Shown: positions 11,909-21,500 of the stretch, in pieces
How the letters are laid out: each line of letters begins with the position of its first letter
Position numbering within the stretch: position 1 is the first letter of the stretch
Assembly: GCA_034359265.1 (NCBI GenBank)
Contig: CP136891.1
Location: forward strand, 85,330,001-85,394,000
Reading direction: 5' to 3'
DNA: 64,000 nucleotides
From: Canna indica
Lineage: Eukaryota; Streptophyta; Magnoliopsida; Zingiberales; Cannaceae
Position numbers and translations under genes: made by a program
Notes under the pieces: generated by a model
Told to the model about the DNA's origin: nothing
Databases searched by the model: none
Seen by the model: only the letters and a program-made list of their open reading frames with translations

Positions 11909-13458
11909 TCACGATGGAGGATGGTCTGGATCATATGGCGGGCTCTGGAGTGCTTGAGTGTACACCGGCGTGGACTGACTCGAGGACGATGGATTAGATG
12001 ATACCGAAGAGATGCCTGCTTCAGGATGACCTGACATGTTGCGTAGCATAACATGCATCTCCTCCATCAATTGAGTCTGACGCGCGACCATCTCCTCTAG
12101 AGTCCTTATTCTGCTACTATGATCATAACTGGATCTAGAGGTGGACGGCCGCTCACCAGCGACCGGAGGGGTCGGTGCCCCAAGTGGCCCTAGCACGGCT
12201 CGCGCATGACCACTATCTGCGAAGCCATATACGCGGCCATGGTCCCAGCCACCTGCGGCCTCGACCCACGATGTTGCGTCAAAGTCCTCGGGGGTACCCC
12301 CGCGCTGCACCACCGTCTGGCTGTACGTCTCCTACTCGAGTTTGATTTTTTGTTTAATATTTATCATAAAACTTAAATTATAAATATATAATGAATAATT
12401 TAAACAAATATATAATTACCACAATGTGTGCAGCGCGGTTGTCGATGTACTCCCCCGTCCCATGTGCTCGACGGTGAGTCCGCTCAAACACCGCCATCGG
12501 GGAGGGTCGCTGGACACTCCCGTCATCCGACACTGTCGTCTACATTTACAAAACAAATACATTAATTAGTACACATAGTAACAAATAAAATATATAATTA
12601 AAAGATATACTTACCATACGGTTCGCGTGCACTGCAAATGCAATAGAGCCGCCGGTGTGACGCGCTGCTCCTCCCGACATGCGATTTCTAGCAGCATTCC
12701 GAGAAACCTCCTGCCATCGATCCGTCGACCATATCCCCACGAGCTGGTCCCATATATGTGGAGTAATCCAACCGGGGCCGTATCCCCGAGTCTCCGCGAT
12801 GTTAGTGGTCCCAGCTCGGGCCATCGCTTGGGACCGAGCCTGCCCCAGCTGCCCGTTGTACCTTGCCCGGGAAATAGGCTCCCAGGCAGCGTAAATGAAG
12901 GGTCTCTGGTTCTCGGCCCATGTATAGCGAGCCTGCAAAATAATAATATCAGTACCAATATTAATATATCATCATGCATGTAAAAAAAAAAAATACGTGC
13001 CTCAAACTCGCGCCATAACATGTCGACGTGCTCGCTAGGCACGTGAGACCACATAGGCCATGCCCCGTGCATGTATCGTCGAATAGTAGAAGAAATGCTC
13101 CTCGGCACTTCTTCTTGCTCGAACCTGCACAACAAAAATATTTTTTAATATTATATTTGTAATGATCGAACTTGCTCGAACCTGCGCCATAAAATATGAT
13201 ATAATGAATTTGTAATGATTCATAATTCATGATATATTACCGCTCCCCAATCACGCTAATCAATCTACGTGACTCTGTGGCTGGTGGAGGCTGCCACCTG
13301 TTCGGCCTGCGTGGCCGCCTGCATCTGGATGTACTAGCCTCGGTAGTATCATCCTCATGAGGATCAGCAACAGGAGGATCAGCAGCATGAGTAAGTGCTG
13401 GAGTCTCACCGATCGGAGACTCCGAAGCTCTCCTTCGTCGATAACCACGACCAGACAT
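11909..13458 (-). CDS. TnpA-like CACTA protein (plant transposase, Ptta/En/Spm type)
   Basis: Five exons on the minus strand join in frame to 400 residues: 13458-13241, 13124-13001, 12932-12615, 12539-12420 and 12331-11909. The third exon ends RHTGGSIAFAVHANRM and the fourth carries PMAVFERTHRRAHG, the conserved core of the plant Transposase_24 (Ptta/En/Spm) family. The first exon is basic (MSGRGYRRRR). The intron after exon 2 would use a GC donor (GAG|GCACGT); all others are GT-AG. The last exon ends in a region rich in Ser, Thr and Pro. TnpA-type proteins bind the subterminal motifs of CACTA ends. It lies downstream of the TnpD remnant in the same orientation, the usual order. Exon choice is by reading frame and splice sites only. 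Confidence 0.75.
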
Positions 13459-13535
13459 ATCTGTCGAACAGACATATAATCAGATTATTGTATAAATAGT
13501 AGAGATATATTTAATAAAATATATATACTTTACAA

Positions 13536-13997
13536 TTATTCCTCATCATCTGAATAATAGTCTTCGAATTCTTCTTCTTCTTCTTCTTCCTCTTCTTCAT
13601 CTTCTTCATCTCCAGCTTCCTCAATTTCATGATCGTCATCATCAGCATATTCAACTTCTAATTGAATTGACGTTGTGTCTGCATCCTCGAGTATTGGAAT
13701 AATACGATCCACAGCAGGAAGATCATCTTCTTGATAGAAACCAGGAGGATCATTTTCTCCTACTATCGGATCAATTTTTCCTCTACCTTTTGTCTTACAG
13801 ACTACACGCCAATCTGCTCTATCTTTATTTCGAGCCGGATACTTCGCGTAATATACTTGTTCGGCTTGTGATGCCAATATAAAAGGCTCATTTGCTGCCA
13901 ATTTCGATTTGTAATTAACCTCAACAAGTTTGTATTTTGGATGAAATTCCGATTCGAATAGGCGAAATTTAGGAAGTATGTTACGCCTAATCGAAAC
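13536..13997 (-). pseudogene. TnpD transposase C-terminal remnant (DUF4216-like)
   Basis: The open frame reads FHPKYKLVEVNYKSK, then NEPFILASQAEQVYYAKYP and DWRVVCKTK, the C-terminal DUF4216-type block of CACTA TnpD transposases, and ends in a long acidic tail (about 20 Glu/Asp in a row or nearly so). Upstream the frame meets a stop near 13998-14000, and no TNP2 or DUF4218 sequence follows before the element's right end. So most of the roughly 1,000-residue transposase has been lost by internal deletion. Confidence 0.75.
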
Positions 13998-14140
13998 TCA
14001 TTCGTTAAAGCTCCACGATCAAGACGTCAGCACATCCAACTTCGATCAGCCGACATGATTCTGCCAATCAATGACAATTTCTTTGGTTAATGTCTTTAGG
14101 TGAGATTGTCCTATTCCATTCGGAATTTATGTTATTTGAA

Positions 14141-14311
14141 CTGCACTTACGTTTTTATTTTAACTGTTAACTAATTATTCTAAATTTCGGCAGCATCTCC
14201 CTATAGTTCTCCGAATACGCATATCATCTGGGCGCGTATCGGAGAACAAGAGAGATGTTGCCGAAATTTAGAATAATTAAATAACAGTTAAAATAAAAAC
14301 GCAAGTGTAGT
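14141..14311. repeat. Long inverted repeat inside the CACTA element
   Basis: Arms of about 80 bp at 14141-14220 and 14234-14311 are near-complementary (for example AATTTCGGCAGCATCTC against GAGATGTTGCCGAAATT) around a 13-bp spacer; weaker complementarity extends outwards to roughly 14120 and 14335. A transcript would fold into a long hairpin. Confidence 0.85.
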
Positions 14312-14528
14312 ACAAATAACTATATTCCCAAATTGTCCAATCAGGGACAATTCAAGAATTGTACATCGTATAAAAGATCATCTACTTCTTTTACACGAAC
14401 ATACAATCCCCGAACGGATCTAAGGTTTTGCTAAATCATATCTGACTCGTCGATGCGTACGTGAAACATATGAACTCGTCGGATGCATGATTATTTTCTA
14501 AATGTTTCGAGACCGTTGGAGTCCATAT

Positions 14529-14776
14529 TGGACGATTCCGACGCGCTCCGAAGTGGACGATTCCGGCGCGCGTTCGAAGTGGACGATACCGGTGCGCGTC
14601 CGAAGTGGACGATTTCGGCGCGCGTCCGAAGTGGACGATACCGGCGTACGTCCGAAGTGGACGATTTCGGCGCGCGTCTAAATTGGACAATACCGGCACG
14701 CGTCCGAAGTGGACGATTCCGGCGCGAGTCCGAATTGGACGATTCCGGCGCGCGTCCGAAGTGGATAATTCCGAAA
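14529..14776. repeat. 26-bp minisatellite in the CACTA element
   Basis: Nine and a half copies of a 26-bp unit, consensus TGGACGATTCCGGCGCGCGT followed by CCGAAG; the first copy is 25 bp. Open in several frames on both strands only because the unit lacks stops. Confidence 0.9.
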
Positions 14777-15225
14777 TTAATCTAAACCCTAAAAATTATT
14801 CTAACAAACTAAATAACTAATCTAAATAATTAATCTAAATAATTAATTAACAATTAATTAACAATTAAAAAACAATTAAAAAATAATAATAAAATATTAT
14901 TAAACTACAAATTCCGGCGCCGGAGTCAGGTGGACTCCGGCGCCGACGTACACTGGCCGGACACACTGTCCGGCCAATGTACAAGGTCCGGCGGCGGCCA
15001 TCGGCCGACCGCCGCCGGCCGAAACCCTATTTTTAGGGTTTCGGTCGGATTTTCTACCGATCGCAACGGGAAGAGACGGCAGCCGAAGGGCACATACTTG
15101 ACAATGTCGGCAGCAGCGGGAGGAGTCGTCGGCGTCGGCAGCAGCGGCAACGGCGGCGAGAGGCGAGGAGAGGAGCGGCGGCAGCGGGAGGAAGAAGGGG
15201 GGCGGGCACGATCTGCGACCTATAT

Positions 15226-15475
15226 AAACTTATCAGCAACGGCTCACTCGCCCGTTAGAAAGTCGTTGCTGATAAGTTATCATCAGCAACGACTCACTTG
15301 TCCGTTAGCAAGCCGTTGCTAACAAGTTATCATCTGCAACGGCTCACTTGTCCGTTAGAAAGCCGTTGCAGATACAACATATTTGCAACGGCTCGAGCGA
15401 CCGTAAGAATGCCGTTGCAAATAGCAACGGCTTGAGCGGCCGTTGCTGATAGCCGTTGCTGAAGACCAAGTTTCT
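15226..15475. repeat. Right subterminal CAGCAACGGC motif array of the CACTA element
   Basis: ATCAGCAACGGCTC-like units and their complements repeat about eight times up to the terminal inverted repeat; the counterpart of the left array. Confidence 0.8.
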
Positions 15476-16782
15476 AGTAGTGAAACTCCATATGTGGGTA
15501 TGAAATTTAGAATCGAAATTGAATCATTTACATATGTACGTCGTGTGTGTGTATATAGTGTAAGATAATGGATGTCTAGCGATAATGCCTCTCGAAATCT
15601 CGTAGAGATGCACTAAAAATTGGTCAAGGCTAATCCCAAATATAAAGGATTCATAATTGATGAGTCCCTTGTAATTAATGAGGATTCAAGTGTCCTTGTA
15701 TGGTCGAGGGAGCCCCCGAGCTAAGTAGTGTTTGACTTGATTTGAATATAGTTCATGAGTGTGGGCGCTTCTAAGCCTAATTCGGTCGGGCCCAATGCGC
15801 CAGTCCAGTCCACCTATGTATAATATCAAATATCAACTTTGATCGCTTGTTACCTGTTAAAAATTATAATGTTAATTGTTATAACAATTCATATTAATGA
15901 ATGAAATAATATTGTTATTAATAATTAATGCGTACAAATTTGTAGTGGTGTGCACGAGTATCAGATAAAGTCGAAATCAGTTGGAACCTACTTGATCGGG
16001 TATGTTCTAGATAGACTCGAATTAAGTTCAAATAAGGTCCAGGTAAAAAATTAAAAAACCAATTAAAACTGGTTCGATTTCGATTCAAACATATCGGGCA
16101 CCTAGGATCAGAATCGAAACTAGTATCTAGAACCGATTAAGTGTAATATAGTTTACCCGATACTAAATTAGCCACTAGGACCACTATCCCAAACTTGTTA
16201 ACCCGATATTCTATATTACGTATTTGTAAGCATCAAATTTATATTTCTAGACTTATTTATTTATTGAATTATGATATATGAAAAATGAGAAAATAAAGAG
16301 GTTCCAATAGAGTACCCGAAACTTGTGGTGTATTACATGTTATGAGAGAATAAATGAACGAGTTCAAACAAAGTACTCGAAATATGTACCAAATCACAAG
16401 TTCCGAGTAGGGTCCGATATCAAGTTCCAACGGGATAGAATTTGGATAAAAAATATATGAACCAACCCTATACATAATAAGATCCGAATATCATAGAAAA
16501 AAAAGTACGTGGACTCGTTCACCCTTAGAAATTTGCAAGTGAGACAAACTATGAAAAATAACTTATCTACACTCCCATAGGTTATTTACGTATGGTTTGG
16601 TTGATATGAATTAATTCTTCACGTGTATTTTATAAAAAAATATCATAAAATTGTTTTGTGGACTGGTTTTTTAAAAAGTGCAACACCTCATTAAAAGTGG
16701 ATAAATTTCAGGGTTATTATTTTTGAATTCAAATTCTAATATATCTAACAAAAATTCAATTGGTTAATTAGATTTCGTGTAG

Positions 16783-16896
16783 ACCAACTATGGGTAGTAC
16801 AGTTAGTGGCAACATGTTGAATATTATTTAGAGATTTATGATTCGAATCCTAGTATGATCATCTATTATGACTTTCTATTTTTGTTAAAAAAAAAT
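16783..16896 (+). mobile_element. tRNA-derived SINE with 14-bp target duplication
   Basis: 114-bp insertion absent from copy A, flanked by TAGATTTCGTGTAG (16769-16782) and TAGATTCCGTGTAG (16897-16910). It has a B-box-like GATTCGAATCC, an upstream A-box-like stretch near GGGTAGTACAGTTAGTGG, and ends in a TTTTTGTT plus A-run tail. Related copies: 6028-6113 (-), 9930-10013 (-) and 40766-40850 (+). Confidence 0.82.
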
Positions 16897-17220
16897 AGAT
16901 TCCGTGTAGAAACTTTAATTACTAAAATTAAGATATTTTAAGATGAAGTTTATTTGTATTTTTAATTAGTTTTTGGTTGAATCAAATGGATTTTTTGATT
17001 GAATCGGGTTTTAAATCAAATTTGAGTATTTCTAAGGGCAAGGGATGTATTTTTAATTAATTTTAAATCATATAGTCATTTTAAACCTTTTTAATAATTT
17101 TTTTCAAATCAGGAACAAATTGTACTTCTCTTAATAAAATTTGATTCGAATACAAAAATCCAAAAATAACTAGCTAGAATAATCAACTAAGAATTTTTAT
17201 GGAGCCGGTCGAGTCCTACG

Positions 17221-17762
17221 TATGAGCATACATAGTATTATTAAGAGTTTAATTTAGTATTATTAAAATTAAACCTATATTCGATTTATTTTACCAACTT
17301 ATTACTTTGATCAAGTTTAGATGAGTTGATGTTTCCGATCAAATTGGTCGGGTCGAATCAATCGGTGGAACTGATCAATTTATTTTACCACCTTGTTACT
17401 TTGATCTAGTTTATTACGTGAACTATAATTCATTTATAATTTTATTCTCTATTAACTCAATGTTAGTAATTTAATATTTTTTTTAAAATGACATGTGACG
17501 CTGTGATAGTTTTTCATTGGTCTAAATATTAAAAGATAAAAAAAAAATTAATTAAAAATAATAATAAAATAAAAAATAAAAATATTAATTACAATTTTAT
17601 TTTCTATTTTTTTCAAAATTAATACTTTCTAATTTATAATTAGTTAATTAATTAATTAATAAATTTTTAATAACTTTTTTATTTATCAAGAAAGCTCTTG
17701 CGTGTTATTTTAAAAAAGTTATAATAAATAAATAATATTAAGTTAATAAATAAGGTGTTTTT
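17221..17762. other. AT-rich spacer, no gene seen
   Basis: AT-rich DNA with poly-A/T runs; no ORF or repeat structure that I can support. Ends in the 8-bp target site GTGTTTTT of the next element. Confidence 0.5.
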
Positions 17763-18255
17763 TAGGGGCGACAAAAATAGGCACGACACGATAGCACGGC
17801 ACGAGCACGACACGATAACTGCGGGCCGGGCCAAAAAATTTGGCCCGATAAGCTTATCGGCCCGGCCCGTCCCGACCCGATAACATTGCGGGCCGACGCG
17901 GGCCGGCTCTTATCGGGCTGGGCCGGCCCGTTTGGCCCGCTAAACATATATATAAAAAATTAAGTCTAGATTAGGGCTTGTTTAGTGCTTTAAAATTGAA
18001 GGTGAAGTTAATCTATGGAGTTTTTCATGTGAAATATCATATTTGATGCTTATTTAGTCTTTTAAATATTTTAAATTATTTTTTTTACAATTTTTTTAGA
18101 AACTTTTTAGTTAATAAGAGGGCTCGCGGGCCGTGCTGGGCGGCTCGCAATATTTTGCGGGCTGGGCCGGGAATTTCCGGCCCACTGAGTTAGCGGGCCG
18201 GGCCGGCACGCCACCTTATCGTGCCGGCCCGGCCCGGCCCGTTTTGCCACCCTTA
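17763..18255. mobile_element. hAT MITE with perfect 8-bp target duplication
   Basis: 493 bp with ends TAGGGGCGACAAAA and TTTTGCCACCCTTA (inverted repeat with three changes), flanked by GTGTTTTT on both sides (17755-17762 and 18256-18263). Inner ends are very GC-rich with GGCCCGGCC/GGGCCGGGC motifs; the centre is AT-rich. It lies 270 bp upstream of the UTP20 start and may contribute sequence to that promoter. Confidence 0.9.
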
Positions 18256-18523
18256 GTGTTTTTTGTTAATTTTATAAAATTTTGTTTTTATAATTTTAAA
18301 GTTCACGAAAATAATTACAAATGTGTCGTTGAGGATTTTTTTTTTTTTTCTATTTACCTACCTATTTAAAGCACGGCGGTGAATGTGAAATAATAAGGAA
18401 ATCAGTACAACACGACTAAGCTAAAATTTACTCAAATATTAAATCAGATTCTCTAAAACCCTTGCGCCCTCGCCCCGCGCCCTCCTTCCTTTTCCTCAGC
18501 GAGCTCCTCGCCCGCCCCCTCTA

Positions 18524-21500
18524 ATGGCGCAGCCGGAGAGGGTCAAGTCCCTCAACACTTCTGCCGGTCGGCGCCGTTTCGTGGTAAGCTTCCTTGAAAA
18601 CCCTAATCTCTTCGCTACTCTCTTTCCCCAAAATTTGATGCCGGAACCGGTGATCCTCTCTCATTGTGTTCTGTGTCAATTGCAGTTCAAGACTTTCTCC
18701 CAGCGGCTAGAGGAGATCGACATCAACGTTTACCGTAGCCTTGACCTGGTGAAGGCTCAGCCCTCTGATGGCTCTTCCTTCTTACGGGAGAGCCTCGTTT
18801 GTTGGAGGGTATGTCGGTTCTGATCAGCACTGCTTCAATTTGCTGCATCCGCTGTATAATTTGATGTGTATAGTGTTAGTTGTGCTTTCACATTGCTCAT
18901 GGCGTTTTTTCTTTATTATTTTTTAATTGTGTGCTATATAGGAAATGAATACGGCAGAGGACTTCATCTCGTTTTACGAAGAGATGATGCCGTTGGTTCA
19001 GACATTGCCACAGGTTATTCTGCACAAGGAAACTATTATGTCAAAGCTTCTTGATAGATTGAATATGAAAGCAAGATTGTCTCTCGAGCCAATCCTAATG
19101 TATGTGCAGCGTTCTACTTGCTCTTTATGCTTATATTTGATGTTTTATCACGGAATCACTTCTATCTATGCGATATTTAGACATGAAATTTTGGAACACA
19201 TCTTCTTTTGCTGTGCGTGCCATAATTTAAGGTCTGAATTGCTAACACTGGTGGTAAGTACTGGTCCAATAAAAGATCCTTGCCATAAGAACTGCCCATA
19301 TTGAGCTATACGGTTCACAATTGTTATTCATCACTACCAGTCTACCAGGCAGTGCACCTAGGCATACCACTTGGTATTTAAATCACTTGCATATTGATGC
19401 TAGTGAGTATCAATACAAATACTAATGCCGAAACTTCAAACCATGCATTGAGCAACAATTTGTTTGTTTGGTAGATGCTAATTGATATTTTTCATCCATA
19501 CTCTGTTAGTTGCCTCAGTTCTTGCATGGTGTGAGGCTCCTAGAAGTAACAAGATTAGGTTATTATTTTTATGATTTGCAATTGAGATGTTGACCATAGA
19601 TTATTGTTATCTCTCCAATTTTGTTGGCGTTGTTGTTAGTCACAAGTGTAGTTAAAAATTTTAATTTCTCAGAACATGATATATCAAACAATTTCTAGTC
19701 ATTGTTGGAAAACACTTAAATGCTAATTTTTAATTGTTAAGGAAAAAAAGTCTAGATTTGTACATGTCGAGTATCCTTGGACCCCAAATGTTGCGTCAAG
19801 AGAGTGATCCCTCTATCGCGAACAACGAAGTCACAGTGGATGCATTGCCAAGCGTTTCTCTTCTCCAACTAGCAGCAATGTTGTTATGTAGGGTTGTATA
19901 TAGATAGAGATTAGAGAGAGACAGAAATTTTGGAAATGTAAATGGAAAGATGGAATAGTTAGGGTATCCAGGCATTTATGTAGGCTTAAAAGACCTATGT
20001 TAGAAAATAGTAAAAAAATCTCGATGATTGAACAACTAGCCATTGGTACTATACTGCTCCCTACGGGCAATGTAAAATATACCGCCCAGGCGCCCTATAC
20101 TAACCTCAGAGCCTGTGAAGAAAGGTAAATACTAACTGTACCAGGCAGTAACTGGTTTTTAAAACCACGATATGGACCATACAATCAAATATGTAAGAGA
20201 TGATTTGCTGTTTACAATAAGCCTTTTTGGCTGCATTAGGTGCAGGGGGTTTTGGAAGGATGACTTTCATAGAACGTGCTCCACCTCTCAATTCTGAAAG
20301 CTGTCATTAGATTTTATTGATCCTGTGCTTGTTCCATACTTCCATATCCACTCAATTTGACAAGCCTACTTTCTTATAAAATATGTTTTTCTCTTGCAGG
20401 TTAATTGCAGCTCTGTCCAGAGATCTACTAGATGAGTTTCTGCCGTAAGTTTTCTTTTTTGGTTCCCAAGTTTACAAAATGATTGCTTGAGTACCTTAAC
20501 TTTTCTTCTGAGAGTTTCTCATACATATTCAATTTTGATTTCTTTTCTACATTGGAAATTTCCATCAATTTATATGTTCCTCTACTTTCTCGTAAACTCA
20601 ACGGTTGTTTTTTCATATCATTCTTGATGTGCAATGATTTAATCAAGAAAAATGAACTAATTGATGGAATTTGTCTTAGAACTAGTTAAAAATATGAATT
20701 AAGAGCATGCTGTTTCACTTATAATTTCAGCTCCTGTTCACTTCTTATACTTTTAGATTTTTTTACAGGTTTTTGCAAAAGCTTGTAAATTCTTTAGTAG
20801 ATCTTCTCAAAAATGGCGGCCACCATGATCCTGAAATCCTAGAACAGGTCATTAACTGAATTCAAGACACTCTTTGCTTGTTTGTTAGTATTTGCATAAA
20901 GGCATAGCTCAATGTGTAATGTTATATTGATTTGCAGGTCTTCACTTCTTGGTCATATATCATGATGTATTTGCAGAAGTATCTCGTCAGGGATGTTGTT
21001 TCTGTCCTCAAGTAAGTAAATTCTACATATTTACTGAATACTGAGAAATGAGAATTATGAATAAGTTTTTGTAGTGAAAAGTCTATGATTTCTTCTAATA
21101 GAACTTTGTTAATACTGTGTAGTGAAAAATCTATGATTTATTCTAAAAGAACTTTTGTTAATACTGTGCTAGCTTGCTGACAGTAATATGGTATCGTGCA
21201 AATTGCATGTTGCATGATGCTTTGTTTATGAAACCAGGAGTGTGTGTCTTATGCTGCTTGCTACAGGCATGTGCTAATCAATAGATTTGAACATGACCTT
21301 TTTCTCTATACGTGTTCCCATCTTGTTGTGATGTAATCAGCCATTAAATAAATGTTCCTTTTAGTGCAAATTCCTACTTTATTCTCGGCTTTAAAGATAG
21401 CATGAATTTATGGTTGCTTTGTGCACATTCTGTTCATGTTGCTAATCTCCATCTAAAGGATTATGTCTAATTAAATTGGTTTCCTGTCTATGTTTATGAA

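Larger units (their letters stand above)
11237..15482 (-). mobile_element. CACTA (En/Spm) DNA transposon, internally deleted
   Basis: 4,246 bp beginning CACTACTAGAAA and ending TTTCTAGTAGTG, with a 3-bp AAA target duplication (11234-11236 and 15483-15485). The empty site is seen in copy A at about 8170-8182 (AAGAAACTCC). Subterminal arrays of CAGCAACGGC-type motifs occur at both ends, the usual TnpA binding region of CACTA elements. Genes run on the minus strand: the tail of TnpD, then a TnpA-like gene. A large inverted repeat and a 26-bp minisatellite fill the rest. With TnpD mostly missing, this copy cannot move on its own, but may be mobilised in trans. Confidence 0.94.
9797..17220. repeat. 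Tandem segmental duplication, copy B
   Basis: Second copy of the unit at 5887-9796. After removing the CACTA element with its 3-bp duplication and the SINE with its 14-bp duplication, about 3,047 bp remain, close to the insert-free length of copy A. The two copies differ by scattered substitutions, so the duplication is not very recent. Confidence 0.88.

Noticed and set aside
12611..12983. Plus-strand ORFs opposite the TnpA-like exons, and the long minus-strand frame 12611-13135
   Set aside because: Plus-strand frames are shadows of the minus-strand gene; the long minus frame reads across an intron and changes frame inside exon 3.
14436..14820. Repetitive ORFs on both strands that look like a repeat protein
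   Set aside because: They are produced by the 26-bp minisatellite, whose unit lacks stops in several frames.
11254..15475. CRISPR-like array from the regularly repeated CAGCAACGGC motifs
   Set aside because: Motifs are in both orientations, irregularly spaced, and confined to CACTA element ends; this is plant nuclear DNA.
16800..16880. tRNA gene
   Set aside because: Pol III-like boxes are present but no cloverleaf can be formed; the repeat copies and target duplication make it a SINE.
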